Shown: positions 42,663 to 52,373, counted from the first letter of the stretch. The stretch is 64,000 nt of DNA from an uncultured Peptoniphilus sp. (GCF_943913915.1 NZ_CALUAA010000004.1:1-64000); one strand, 5' to 3'. Translations and numbers: made by a program. Notes: generated from the sequence alone by a model not told the origin.

Positions 42663-42690
42663 AGAGGAACTCGCAAGGGTTCCTTTTTTA
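42663..42690 (+). terminator. Terminator after thrB
   Basis: AGGAAC (42665-42670) pairs with GTTCCT (42679-42684), followed by a T run. Confidence 0.75.
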
Positions 42691-42747
42691 TTGATCTGTT
42701 ACGAAAGTATAAAATTCTTAAAAGCGGGAGGCAGAATTTTCTCGGCG

Positions 42748-42756
42748 TGTTACAAT
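42748..42756 (+). promoter_or_regulatory. Extended -10 promoter of the YhgE/Pip pair
   Basis: TGT plus TACAAT (42751-42756). Just upstream an inverted repeat AAAATTCT ... AGAATTTT (about 42711-42740) could be an operator. Confidence 0.55.
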
Positions 42757-42800
42757 AATGGAATACATAAGTCTATAAAGTACGTGAACCGCTGCATGAA

Positions 42801-45362
42801 ATGTTTAGAAAGATTGATATGAGAAATTCAAATAAAATTTTAAAGCGGGACATGAACAGATTGCGCCGCAATATGGCCGCCATCCTGGTCATTGTAGGTA
42901 TTTGTCTTCTGCCGTCCCTGTATGCCTGGTTTAATATCGGTGCCAATAAAAATCCCTATGGCAATTTAGAGAGGGTTAAGATCGCCGTTACGAATTTAGA
43001 TCACCCGACCACTTTCGACGAACGGGAGATTTTTGTAGGCGACGAAATTATAAAAAATTTAAAACAGAACGATCAAATGGGATGGACCTTTGTCGATAAA
43101 GACGAAGCCATAGAGGGATTAAAGCGAGGCGATTATTACGCTGCCATTATCATTCCCGAGGACTTTTCCGAATCGTTCGTTTCGATTATGAAAGGTGAGG
43201 GGATTCGCTTTCCGGAACTGGATTATTATGTTAACGAAAAGCTCAACGCCATCGCCCCGAAAATTACATCCAGCGGCTTGGATGCTCTGGAAACGCAGAT
43301 CAACAGCAAGTTTGTGGCTATGACCTCGGAAGTCTTGGCCGATGAATTGAAAAAGGGATCCGGCGAGTTCGTCAATGTAGAAGGTGAAAAACGGCAAGAT
43401 GCTCTGAACGCTCTCATGGATGTGGAAAACAATTTGCTTTCCTATCACGACAATCTGAAAACTATGGACGACAAATTGACGCGCATGGACGGGCTCACGA
43501 AAGATGTGCGGCAGCAAGTGGCATCCATGAAAGGGGTTGTGAAAAAAGGGGAGCTCACCCTTGCCGATTCAAAGGCTCTCCTCGACGAGACCCGCCGGGA
43601 GAGCGAAAAAATCATTCGCGCATACGACGACTTAATGAACGATATGGAGCGATTGAATGTTCTCGCGGGGAATTATTCCGGGAAAAAGTACCAATCTCTG
43701 GATAAAGACTTAAGTTTGGCCGGGCGGGAAGGCGCCGTGGCCCTCAGCGGTTTTCAGCACGTAAATACTTTGAGTGGCGAGATTTTAAGAGAGTTTGAAT
43801 GTATTGATCCCGTCCCAGAGGAGATGAAACCTTTAAATCTATTAGGTCAGTGGCGAAATATTCACGATCGAAACGGAAGAATCCTCTCTACTCTGGAGGC
43901 GCAACAACAAACTATCGACGATTCTCTGAAGAGCTTTGAGAAAAGCTACGCTCAAATGAGCAATATACTGGAAGAATCGTCGAAGAATCATCGGAAGACG
44001 CGGGATGAATTTCGCTCAACCGTACCGCCCATGCTTATGCAGAATATGGATTTGTTAAATCAGGTACATGGGCGTTTTTCTTCCACTCTTTCCACCATGC
44101 CCCTCCTTCTCGACGAATTCGACAAAGTATTGGGCGAGATGGAATCTTTAATCGACGACTCTCACAAGACCATCAACACAAGCCTTACCAGTTTGGATCG
44201 GGCGGAAAATACCATCGAAACCCTTCGCACCGATCTCTCTCAATTGGCACGGGGCCCTCTCTATAAAAAAATAAATGAAATTCCGGCCATGGATTCCGAA
44301 AAGTTTTCCGCCTTTATGGGTGAGCCGGTTCGCATCGAGGAACATGCCGTTTATAAAAGCGACAACTACGGCAGTGCCATGACACCGTTTTTCACTAATC
44401 TCGCCCTTTGGGTCGGCGGTATGATTTTAATTTCCATTTTAAAAATCGACGTGGATCGAGACGAGGAAATTCCCGAATTCACTTTTGCAGAAGGCTATGT
44501 AGGCCGATGGAAACTCTTCGCCTTATTAGGTCTTGTGCAGGCTTTAATCGTCAGCACGGGAGACCTCGTGATCTTAAAAGTGCAGTGCGAAAACCCGGCG
44601 CTTTTCGTGGCGACGGCTCTCCTTTCCTCCCTCGCCTACGTATCTATTATCTTTTCTCTGACGGGAACATTCAGAAATATCGGCAAAGCCATAGCAGTTA
44701 TCGTGTTGATTCTGCAAATTCCCGGCGCATCGGGAACCTATCCCATTGAAATGATGGCGCCTTTTTTCCAATCCATTTATCCCTTCCTGCCGTTTCACTA
44801 CGGAATCGACGGTTTGCGGGAGACAATGATGGGGATTTATTGGCCTCATTTTGTGAAGGATTGGTTGATTTTAATAAGCTATATCCCCATGTCCTTTTTG
44901 CTGGGCCTATACGGACCGAAATTACTAAGCAGTTTAAGCCGTACTTTTGACGAGCGATTGGCAGTGAGCGAACTGATTCATGCCGACTTTCCCCATGGCA
45001 GGGAAATGACCGGAGGGGATATGGTGTTGACCCTTCTTCAAGGGGATGAGACGAAACTCTCGAAGATGCGACATAAGCAAAATCACTTCTTCGAAACCTA
45101 TAAAAAACGGAAATTTTACGCTTTTGTGGCGCTTTTTGTAGTGCCCTCCGTTTTTCTGATTTTGTTATTTAATATGGAGACAAAAATTCGCTATCTGGTG
45201 ACGTGGGTAGTATCGGTTATTGCCTTCGCTACTTATCTTATCTGGCTGGAGCTCAGGTACGATCGCTACGAAAACGAAAGAAAGCTCATGGGCCTTTCCG
45301 AAGAAGAATTGCTGAAACACATTAAAAGGAACGATCATGAAAATGATTTGGAATCACATTAA
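42801..45362 (+). CDS. YhgE/Pip-family membrane protein, first of pair, with extra C-terminal domain
   Basis: It has 853 residues. The N-terminal membrane helix has the family signature (ILVIVGICLLPSLYAWFNIG), followed by an extracytoplasmic region (residues about 45-530) with long coiled coils. A C-terminal ABC-2-like membrane bundle follows (LWVGGMILISIL, LVQALIVSTGDLVIL, FPFHYG-type loop). Unlike its neighbour it continues with a linker and two more helices (FYAFVALFVVPSVFLILLF, YLVTWVVSVIAFATYLIWL). Relatives include the Lactococcus phage infection protein and B. subtilis YueB (a phage receptor tied to type VII secretion). No ESX genes are nearby. ATG 42819 is an alternative start. It overlaps the next gene by 26 bases. 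Confidence 0.85.
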   Translation: MFRKIDMRNSNKILKRDMNRLRRNMAAILVIVGICLLPSLYAWFNIGANKNPYGNLERVKIAVTNLDHPTTFDEREIFVGDEIIKNLKQNDQMGWTFVDKDEAIEGLKRGDYYAAIIIPEDFSESFVSIMKGEGIRFPELDYYVNEKLNAIAPKITSSGLDALETQINSKFVAMTSEVLADELKKGSGEFVNVEGEKRQDALNALMDVENNLLSYHDNLKTMDDKLTRMDGLTKDVRQQVASMKGVVKKGELTLADSKALLDETRRESEKIIRAYDDLMNDMERLNVLAGNYSGKKYQSLDKDLSLAGREGAVALSGFQHVNTLSGEILREFECIDPVPEEMKPLNLLGQWRNIHDRNGRILSTLEAQQQTIDDSLKSFEKSYAQMSNILEESSKNHRKTRDEFRSTVPPMLMQNMDLLNQVHGRFSSTLSTMPLLLDEFDKVLGEMESLIDDSHKTINTSLTSLDRAENTIETLRTDLSQLARGPLYKKINEIPAMDSEKFSAFMGEPVRIEEHAVYKSDNYGSAMTPFFTNLALWVGGMILISILKIDVDRDEEIPEFTFAEGYVGRWKLFALLGLVQALIVSTGDLVILKVQCENPALFVATALLSSLAYVSIIFSLTGTFRNIGKAIAVIVLILQIPGASGTYPIEMMAPFFQSIYPFLPFHYGIDGLRETMMGIYWPHFVKDWLILISYIPMSFLLGLYGPKLLSSLSRTFDERLAVSELIHADFPHGREMTGGDMVLTLLQGDETKLSKMRHKQNHFFETYKKRKFYAFVALFVVPSVFLILLFNMETKIRYLVTWVVSVIAFATYLIWLELRYDRYENERKLMGLSEEELLKHIKRNDHENDLESH

Positions 45363-47517
45363 AGAAGATTTTTCCAGGATCAAATCCAACAGCATCGTCT
45401 TGGTAGTTATTATGGGAATCAGTTTGATTCCCTGCCTCTACGCTTGGTTTAATATCGGTGCCTCTTGGGATCCCTATGAAGAGACCAAAGGGATTCGCAT
45501 TGCCGTTGTAAACGATGATAAGGGCTATACGCCTACTTTAATAAAAACGCACATTGTTATCGGCGATAAAATAAAACTGAATCTCGGTGTCAACGAGCAA
45601 ATGGACTGGATCTTTACGGAGCGGAACGACGCCATAGAGGGCGTAAGGAGTGGAAAATACTACGCCGCCATCGTCATTCCGCCTGATTTCAGCGAGAAGA
45701 TGTTTTCCTTTACCTCCTCCGAGGCGGAAGCGCCCTCCCTTCACTATTATGTAAACGAAAAGAAAAATGCCATTGCCCCGAAAGTAACAGGCAAGGGCGC
45801 CGGCGCCGTAACAGAAACCGTGAGAGGTACCTTTATCGAAACTCTCTACGCCACGTCCTTTGAGAGCCTTATGGCTCTTTCCGACGAGACGAAGAGTGTA
45901 GGGGAAGGGGAAATGTGGCAGGCCCTTCAGGAGCAGCTGAGAAAGAGTTCCGACGCCTTGGCCGTACAGGAATCTACACTCCGTTCCTTCCAAAGTTTGG
46001 CCCGTTCCTCGGGAGATGTGCTGGCAACCGGAGAGGGATTTATGGATCTTTCGGAAAAAACGGTTAAAGACGGCATGAAGAATATGGAGGCGAACAAAAA
46101 AGATCTTCAGACCATGAGGAGCTCCCTGGAGTCTTTAAATCGCAGTGCGGAACAGGCGCTGGATAAAAATTTGAACTATATGAACGCTCTAAGCGGTAGC
46201 GTAGACGAACTCTTTGCCGAAGGCGAGAAAAGTAGAGCAGAGACCCGCGCAAACGGAGAGACCATGGTGGCTACTCTGGAAAAGGATATAAACGATAAAA
46301 AAGAAATCGGGGAAAAAATCTGTCGCCTAAATACAAAACTTCCCATTCCCCTCAGAGGACTTGATAGAGCGAGGGATAAAATCCTTCGAAGTATCGAATA
46401 TGAGGAGATGATGGTAAGTTCTCTGAAGCGCATTGTTGCAAAAGACGAGGCCTCCGACGAGAAGGTTCAGAACGCCCGCAGAGAATTTTTAGAGTATCGA
46501 GACAAGAACGTGAATAATTTAAAATCGCTACGCCGCGATTTTTCAGAGAATATTCTTTCGAAGTATGGAGTGGTGGAAAATGACTTTGATTCTGTTCGTA
46601 CTTCCATGGACGATCTTTGGGGCGATGCCCGCGGCTCCGTTGATTCGGTACGCTCCCTTTCCGGCGACATACAAAGAGATCTCGATAAGCTCTCCGGCGC
46701 CATGGATGAATCCATCGCTCTATTAAACGGCGCCAAGGGACGAGTGGACGATCTCTATGATCGCACGGTGGCCCTCGAGCACTCAGACGGTGTGGAAAAA
46801 TTAAATCTTTTTCTAAAACAGGATACGGAAGATTTAAGCCGCTTTCTCTCCGGACCTGTAGGCACCAATACCCATCGCCTCTATCCGGTGGAGAATTACG
46901 GCTCCGGCATGGCGGCTTTTTATACCACCCTCTCTCTTTGGGTCGGAGCGGTCATCCAGGTGGCGCTTATTAATGTGTCGACGCCGAAATCCTATATCGA
47001 AAAGTACGGCGAGTTTAAGCCTCATGAAACCTATTTCGGAAGGCTCACTTTGTTTATCGCCATCTCTCTTATTCAAAGCACCTTTATCACCCTAGGAAAT
47101 TTATATTTTCTCGGCGTGCAATGTCTCCATCCCGGGTATTTTCTCCTGGCTTCTTGGGTCGCCGGCATGATCTTTACAATCCTGATCTACACCCTGACCA
47201 TTTCCTTCGGCGACATTGGTAAGGCTCTTTGTGTCGTGCTCATGGTCATTCAGGTAGCAGGTTCCGGTGGTACATTCCCCATCGATGTAGCGCCCTCTTT
47301 TTTCAGAAAGCTCTACGACTACCTGCCCTTCGTTCACAGTATGAACGCCATGAAGGAAACCATCGCCGGATTTTACGGCAATGCTTACTTCAAAGAGCTT
47401 ATGATCCTGCAGCTATATTTTGCAGCATCTCTACTGCAGGGACTCGTCCTGCGTAAGCCTTTAATGCATTTAAACGAAGTTTTTGAAGAGAAGCTGGAAG
47501 ATACGAAATTAATGTAA
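45337..47517 (+). CDS. YhgE/Pip-family membrane protein, second of pair
   Basis: It has 726 residues. The N-terminal helix VVIMGISLIPCLYAWFNIGA is nearly the same as in the upstream gene, then comes a long coiled-coil ectodomain and a C-terminal bundle of five to six helices (LWVGAVIQVALINV, LFIAISLIQSTFITLGNLYFL in parts, GKALCVVLMVIQVAGSGGTFP). The two proteins clearly arose by duplication and may form a hetero-oligomer. The ATG lies inside the end of the first gene. The function is not established; a receptor or exporter for envelope-associated substrates is an inference from relatives. Confidence 0.85.
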   Translation: MKMIWNHIKEDFSRIKSNSIVLVVIMGISLIPCLYAWFNIGASWDPYEETKGIRIAVVNDDKGYTPTLIKTHIVIGDKIKLNLGVNEQMDWIFTERNDAIEGVRSGKYYAAIVIPPDFSEKMFSFTSSEAEAPSLHYYVNEKKNAIAPKVTGKGAGAVTETVRGTFIETLYATSFESLMALSDETKSVGEGEMWQALQEQLRKSSDALAVQESTLRSFQSLARSSGDVLATGEGFMDLSEKTVKDGMKNMEANKKDLQTMRSSLESLNRSAEQALDKNLNYMNALSGSVDELFAEGEKSRAETRANGETMVATLEKDINDKKEIGEKICRLNTKLPIPLRGLDRARDKILRSIEYEEMMVSSLKRIVAKDEASDEKVQNARREFLEYRDKNVNNLKSLRRDFSENILSKYGVVENDFDSVRTSMDDLWGDARGSVDSVRSLSGDIQRDLDKLSGAMDESIALLNGAKGRVDDLYDRTVALEHSDGVEKLNLFLKQDTEDLSRFLSGPVGTNTHRLYPVENYGSGMAAFYTTLSLWVGAVIQVALINVSTPKSYIEKYGEFKPHETYFGRLTLFIAISLIQSTFITLGNLYFLGVQCLHPGYFLLASWVAGMIFTILIYTLTISFGDIGKALCVVLMVIQVAGSGGTFPIDVAPSFFRKLYDYLPFVHSMNAMKETIAGFYGNAYFKELMILQLYFAASLLQGLVLRKPLMHLNEVFEEKLEDTKLM

Positions 47518-47521
47518 TAAA

Positions 47522-47560
47522 AAAGCCTTCCGCCGGGGAACCGGCAGAGGGCTATTTATT
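47522..47560. terminator. Terminator between the YhgE pair and the AlaX-like gene
   Basis: GCCTTCCGCCGG (from 47525) pairs imperfectly with CCGGCAGAGGGC (from 47541). The T run on the minus strand (TTTTTTATT) is the better one. Confidence 0.65.
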
Positions 47561-48692
47561 TTGTCTTGGCAATTTCTTTTTGAATACGATAGAGGAAGGC
47601 TTCCATAATATGTGCCATCCGCCCGTGGGATACATTGGCCTGTACGCGGAAGAGATTTCCCGTACCGTCCAACTCGCCGTCGTTGATCTCATCCATTATT
47701 TTCTTCAGATCCACGTTTAAATCGGCGCTTCGTATAACGTGAATTTGAGCGTTGCTTCCATTGGGAATACCATAGATCTGAACGGTCTTCGGTTTTTTCT
47801 GAATAGCGGATGTAAGCTGTTTAAAGTTTTTAAAATTAATATTTTCAAGGGTAAGGTAAATATAACCTACACCGTCGATGGAGCGTCGTCTCGCCATAAA
47901 TTCCTGCACCTGTTCAAGACCTAATTGAGATTCCAAAGAGTCGATGGTCTTTTTCTGATCGTCAATTTTTCCCTGAAGTGATTTAACGCCTTGCCAAATT
48001 TCTTTCGGCGTGTGAACATTTAAGTACATGGAAAGATTCTTTGTAAGGTAGCGATGACTGCGATAATCGTCCAATGCCTCTTTACCCGTGACAAAATTAA
48101 TCTTAAGCCCTTCTTCTGTTTTTTCAACAGACTTTACGGCAAAAAGCGCCAATTCTCCGGTCTGTTTCAGTACAGGACCATAGCTCTTATGTTCGCCCAC
48201 AGTCGCAATTTCTACAGAATCCGAATGTTCTTGAATCGGCAAATTAGATTCGATAAGATGATTTACAAAGTTCTCTATTTTTTCCAGCGTCATAAAGCCG
48301 ATGTCGTCGGTATCGATGAGAACGAAACATTCCTCAGCCGTTTCCGCGTCGAGAATCGGGTGGTGGATCAATTTATCCACGGCGGCAATTAGTAGTATTC
48401 GAGCGATATTATCCTGCATATGTTGCAGACGGCGAGCCCAGTCGATAGAAAGTTCCTTTTCCTTTCCGCTTTCGGCGGTTTCGACTTTGCACTGAATGTG
48501 TCCGTCGCCTGTCGCGCTGTATTCGACCGCTTGATTGTCGATAAAAAGAGCATCTCCCGCGGAATATTTTTCGATGGGCGGCGCCACAATACTATCTTCC
48601 AATAAAAAATAATGGTAGCCTTTGCTTTTTACAGTGTCAGGAACCGTGATGTTCATGGTCTTGCGATAAGGTTCCGATAAATATAGGGCCAT
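47556..48692 (-). CDS. Degenerate alanyl-tRNA editing (AlaX-like) protein with DHHA1-like end, predicted inactive
   Basis: This 378-residue protein follows the AlaX/AlaRS editing layout: LYLSEPYRKTMN at the start, IDWARRLQHMQ (83-93), FVTGKEALDDY (200-210), a coiled coil and a DHHA1-like C-terminus. Active relatives bind zinc through HTGQH-type and CGGTH motifs. Here the first reads NIARI (95-99) and the second SYGPV (170-174), so all four ligands (H, H, C, H) are replaced, though the flanking TGE (178-180) still aligns. It therefore probably does not hydrolyse Ala-tRNA. It keeps a full-length frame, ribosome site AAAGGAGG and promoter, so it is likely expressed with another role. It is divergent from comEC. 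Confidence 0.75.
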   Translation of the reverse strand: MALYLSEPYRKTMNITVPDTVKSKGYHYFLLEDSIVAPPIEKYSAGDALFIDNQAVEYSATGDGHIQCKVETAESGKEKELSIDWARRLQHMQDNIARILLIAAVDKLIHHPILDAETAEECFVLIDTDDIGFMTLEKIENFVNHLIESNLPIQEHSDSVEIATVGEHKSYGPVLKQTGELALFAVKSVEKTEEGLKINFVTGKEALDDYRSHRYLTKNLSMYLNVHTPKEIWQGVKSLQGKIDDQKKTIDSLESQLGLEQVQEFMARRRSIDGVGYIYLTLENINFKNFKQLTSAIQKKPKTVQIYGIPNGSNAQIHVIRSADLNVDLKKIMDEINDGELDGTGNLFRVQANVSHGRMAHIMEAFLYRIQKEIAKTK

Positions 48693-48718
48693 AAACGCCT
48701 CCTTTAAATGTTTATATT

Positions 48719-48727
48719 ATTTTATCA
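48719..48727 (-). promoter_or_regulatory. Extended -10 promoter of the AlaX-like gene
   Basis: On the minus strand TGATAAAAT: TG, one base, TAAAAT at 48724-48719, 27 bases before the ATG. Confidence 0.55.
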
Positions 48728-48757
48728 TATTCGAAGAAATTAAGAGAGTAGGTCTCT

Positions 48758-51124
48758 ATGAATCAACTGTGGTTATGTATAAGTCTCGCAGTAGCGAGCG
48801 GCGCATTTTTCGCCGGACGAATTCCCATTGGGTACGGGGTCGTTTTTTGCGCGTCTATTTTTCTCCTCGTCCTTTGGAAGACGACGATTCGAAGAAGCCT
48901 TCTGATCCTTCTGGCTCTTTTGAGTTTTCTGAGTTGCAGCTACAACTACTACGGAAAAGGCCGGGGAGGGGAGGCGGAGCTTGTCGGCATCGTAAAAGAA
49001 GTAGGGGAAAACAGTTATGATCTCTCCGTGCCTTATTTTAAAACCGTGCGCGTCCTTTCGAGAACAACGCCTGCTGTAGGTTCTCGCGTCAAAATAAACG
49101 GTAATATCGTAATGGCGGAGCGGCCGCGAAATCCCGGCGGTTTTAATGGGTATCATTACGAGCTTTCCCATAGAATCGATGCTACAGTGGATCCTTTAAG
49201 GGAAGATGCGAGGAAAAGTTTCTCTCTTTTATCTCGAATCTACAGACTCAGAGAAAGTTTTCAAAACTACGGAAGAAAAACCATGAGGTATTATTTTCCC
49301 GAGCGGGAAGCGGATCTCTTGTCCGCCATGATTTACGGTACCGACTCCGATCGGGATTCTTTCGAAGAATTAAATGCGCTGAATTTAATTCACATCTTAT
49401 CGATTTCCGGGCTGCATGTCGGGCTTATCGTTCTATTGCTCAAAAAGATTACGAAATTATTAACCCTCCCCATTACATGGTCAAAGATCGCCGTCCACTT
49501 ATCCATGTTTTTCTACTTATTCCTAACGGGCTTTCCCGTCGGGGGAATGCGGGTATTTCTAGCCCTTCTCTTTACGGATTGGGGGAAGGGTTTGGGGCAG
49601 CCGGTGGATCCGAAGTACGCCTTCACCTTCAGCGGTCTTATCTTTCTTCTGGTGAACCCCTTCTACATTTACCACTACGGTTTTTTGTTCAGCTTCCTTT
49701 CCGTCTTCGCCATATTATTTCTCTATCCCAAAATTCTCTACATGGCGGAGGGTAAGGGACGATGTGCTGAGGGAATCTTACTTTCAGCCACCGTTACCCT
49801 TGCCATTGTGCCTCTATTAAGTCGCATTTACGGAAAGTTTTCCCTGATGAGCATTTTTGCCAACGTGCTCATCCTGCCCTTGGCATCTCTTTTGCTTTAT
49901 GGCGGTGTTGCTATAAGTTTATGCCATCCTTTGATTCCGTCTGTTGCCGGAGGAATTTCCCTATTACTTGAAATGGTGCTCACTCTATTCAATACCCTCA
50001 CCGAATTTTTTGCAGGTATAAGCGCAAGGGTGATTTTGCCGAGCTTTAGCGTGTACGACGGGTTTATTTACATAGTTTTTCTTCTTTTGGCTTTTTATTT
50101 TCCCTTCAGACTTTTGACGAAAAGGTGCGGCTACTTTTTAATGAGCTACACTCTATTAAGTACCCTCGCGGCGCTTCTTATGTTTAAAGCACCCGTCAAT
50201 GATCTTCAAATTACCCAGCTCTATGTGGGTCAAGGGGACTGTGCGCTCGTGGAATTTCCGGGTTTCAAAGCTCTGATCGATACAGGAGGGAGTGGTTTCG
50301 GAAGCGACCCCACAGCGTTTTATATCGTGCCTTATTTAAGAGAGCGAAACATCCGCAATCTGGACGCGGTATTTCTCTCCCACTACGATGTGGACCACGT
50401 GGGCGGTATCTTTACGATTGCAAAAGATACGGCCATCAAAAAAATTTACGGTCCCGATGCTTCGGGGAAAGACGATAAAGACATGCGGGATAAAATTGTA
50501 AATGAAGTGGGAAATATACAGCCCCTAGAGGGAACTTTTCCCATGAAAGGTGGAAGTATTAAGATGTATCCGCCTCTTGGGGAGGAAGGCAATGCCCTTT
50601 CCATGGTTATGGAACTTTCCTCCAAAGGTGCTCACGCATTATTTTTAGGGGATCTTCCGGCAGCGGAAGAAAAAGCTCTTATAGACCTAGAGCCCAGGTC
50701 CACGGTTTTAAAACTGGCACACCACGGCTCAAAGACCTCAAGCTCCGATGAATTATTGGAAGCCCTCCATCCGAAGTTGGCGCTGATTTCCGCCGGCGCA
50801 AGAAATCGCTACGGGCATCCCCACAAAGAGGTACTGGATCGCTTAAAGAAAGACAAAATTCCCTACTTGCAGACGAAAGACGGCGCCGTTCGTCTGGCAT
50901 TTCGGGATGGTAATATTAAGGTATTCGTTTATAACGAAGAGATGGAGAGCCACACAGACGCTATCTTTTTCATTTCAAACGTGATATTCTTATCTGCAAT
51001 GGCATGGATGCTTATGAACTATTTTAAAGAAAGAAAGACGATATGGAACCAATGGATTTCGGCGGCGCCTATCTACTCCACGGGCCGGAAAAGTACGGCA
51101 TGGAGCAGAAGCGGCGTCAAATAG
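48758..51124 (+). CDS. comEC: ComEC/Rec2-family DNA uptake channel
   Basis: This 788-residue protein forms the membrane channel for single-stranded DNA in natural transformation. It begins with an N-terminal helical segment and an OB-like region (GIVKEVGENSYDL). The Competence domain follows, with ALNLIHILSISGLHVGLIV and many helices. A metallo-beta-lactamase-like domain comes last (VGQGDCALVEF, LIDTGG, LSHYDVDHVGG, KLAHHGSKTSS). The ATG follows a weak ribosome site. The last 82 bases overlap holA in another frame. comEA is not adjacent, and whether the strain is competent cannot be told. Confidence 0.93.
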   Translation: MNQLWLCISLAVASGAFFAGRIPIGYGVVFCASIFLLVLWKTTIRRSLLILLALLSFLSCSYNYYGKGRGGEAELVGIVKEVGENSYDLSVPYFKTVRVLSRTTPAVGSRVKINGNIVMAERPRNPGGFNGYHYELSHRIDATVDPLREDARKSFSLLSRIYRLRESFQNYGRKTMRYYFPEREADLLSAMIYGTDSDRDSFEELNALNLIHILSISGLHVGLIVLLLKKITKLLTLPITWSKIAVHLSMFFYLFLTGFPVGGMRVFLALLFTDWGKGLGQPVDPKYAFTFSGLIFLLVNPFYIYHYGFLFSFLSVFAILFLYPKILYMAEGKGRCAEGILLSATVTLAIVPLLSRIYGKFSLMSIFANVLILPLASLLLYGGVAISLCHPLIPSVAGGISLLLEMVLTLFNTLTEFFAGISARVILPSFSVYDGFIYIVFLLLAFYFPFRLLTKRCGYFLMSYTLLSTLAALLMFKAPVNDLQITQLYVGQGDCALVEFPGFKALIDTGGSGFGSDPTAFYIVPYLRERNIRNLDAVFLSHYDVDHVGGIFTIAKDTAIKKIYGPDASGKDDKDMRDKIVNEVGNIQPLEGTFPMKGGSIKMYPPLGEEGNALSMVMELSSKGAHALFLGDLPAAEEKALIDLEPRSTVLKLAHHGSKTSSSDELLEALHPKLALISAGARNRYGHPHKEVLDRLKKDKIPYLQTKDGAVRLAFRDGNIKVFVYNEEMESHTDAIFFISNVIFLSAMAWMLMNYFKERKTIWNQWISAAPIYSTGRKSTAWSRSGVK

Positions 51125-52026
51125 AACAACACTATATTGCACCTGAGATGCGGGATTTAAATTACGATGTGGCATCAGTTGATATTGGAGAGATATTAGC
51201 TAAGGCAAATACGCTGCCCTTTATGTCCGAAAAGAGGATGGTGATCGTAAAAGACGCCGGGCTTTTAAGCGGTGAGGGGAAACTGGATTATTTTTTAGAA
51301 GAGGTTTTCACCATTCCCGATTCTACCATTCTCCTTTTAATGGAAACGGAGACAACGATTAAGAAAAATCAAAAGCTCTATACCCGCTTTAAAAAGGCCG
51401 GAAGGCTTATAGAAATGGAGCGCCTCACAGGGAGAGCCCTACGCTCGTATTTGGCGGGTTATCTCGGTAAGATGAACCGCCGCATTAAGCCCGAAGTTCT
51501 GGAGCATTTTATTCGCCTGTCAGGCTACGGCGATCGCCGATACGAAGGGGATCTGGAATCCCTTATTACCACTCTGGATCAAATCGCGAGCATCTCCGGC
51601 GATGAGGTAAGTATGAAGGCGGTGGATACTTTCCTTGATCCCTTCCAAACGGAAACCATCTTTGATCTCCTCGATGCTGTTGCGAAAAAAAGAGCGCGCG
51701 ATGTAATCAGACTTTTGAAAGAATTTGATGCCAAGGAAGAGCCGGCACCGAGAATTCTCTATATGATCGGCAGACAGACGCGTAATCTTTTATTCTATAA
51801 AACCATGAAGAAGATCTATTCACGGGACGCAGATATTTTTAAATTTATGGGCGTGAAGCCTTACGAAGGCAAAAAAATAGCCGCTCAAAGCGGACTTTAC
51901 AGGGAAGAAACCCTGGTGCATCATTATGAATTACTTCTTGAGGCGGAACTCGCTATGAAATCCACATCGGCAAGTGACAGGGAAGTATTGGAAACTTTGG
52001 TGCTCCGAATGATCGGAGGGCAATAA
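51043..52026 (+). CDS. holA: DNA polymerase III delta subunit
   Basis: HolA opens the sliding clamp within the clamp-loader complex. It has 327 residues; GGAYLLHGPEKYGMEQKRRQ at the start and the helical C-terminal domain (APRILYMIGRQTRNLLFYK) match the family. The start is placed at ATG 51043 or 51052; both lie within comEC, giving an 82-base overlap. comEC-holA-rpsT is a conserved Bacillota order. Confidence 0.93.
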   Translation: MEPMDFGGAYLLHGPEKYGMEQKRRQIEQHYIAPEMRDLNYDVASVDIGEILAKANTLPFMSEKRMVIVKDAGLLSGEGKLDYFLEEVFTIPDSTILLLMETETTIKKNQKLYTRFKKAGRLIEMERLTGRALRSYLAGYLGKMNRRIKPEVLEHFIRLSGYGDRRYEGDLESLITTLDQIASISGDEVSMKAVDTFLDPFQTETIFDLLDAVAKKRARDVIRLLKEFDAKEEPAPRILYMIGRQTRNLLFYKTMKKIYSRDADIFKFMGVKPYEGKKIAAQSGLYREETLVHHYELLLEAELAMKSTSASDREVLETLVLRMIGGQ

Positions 52027-52057
52027 AAAAACTGAAAACGAAAGTTTTCAGTTTTTT
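52026..52057. terminator. Bidirectional terminator between holA and rpsT
   Basis: A perfect 14-bp stem (52026-52039 with 52044-52057) with a GAAA loop, A6 on one side and T6 on the other, serves both converging genes. Confidence 0.92.
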
Positions 52058-52059
52058 CT

Positions 52060-52323
52060 TTATAATGCTTTATTTAATTTCTTGTTTAAACGGCTTAATC
52101 GGCGTGAAGCAGCATTTTTATGAATGACATTCTTCGACGCAGCTTTCTTTAAAGTTTTGTCGACGACTTGGAGAAGTTCTCTCGCTTCATCAATATTGCC
52201 TTTATCGAGCGCGGTTTCAAATTTGCGGATTGTGGTCTTAACATTTGTTTTGACAGCTTTATTGCGCAAGGTTTCTTTTTTAGTCGTGCCGATACGTTTA
52301 ATCGCGGATTTAATATTTGCCAT
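52060..52323 (-). CDS. rpsT: Ribosomal protein S20
   Basis: This 87-residue basic helical protein of the small subunit has MANIKSAIKRIGTTKKETLRN at the start in family form and HKNAASRRLSRLNKKLN at the end. GGAGGTG precedes the ATG, and a strong promoter is upstream. It is transcribed against holA, as in Bacillus. Next after rpsT in Bacillus come gpr and spoIIP; here lepB replaces them. Confidence 0.97.
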   Translation of the reverse strand: MANIKSAIKRIGTTKKETLRNKAVKTNVKTTIRKFETALDKGNIDEARELLQVVDKTLKKAASKNVIHKNAASRRLSRLNKKLNKAL

Positions 52324-52373
52324 GGTTCACCTCCGATTATGATTTTATCCCTTGGGATACCTTAACTTGTAGA

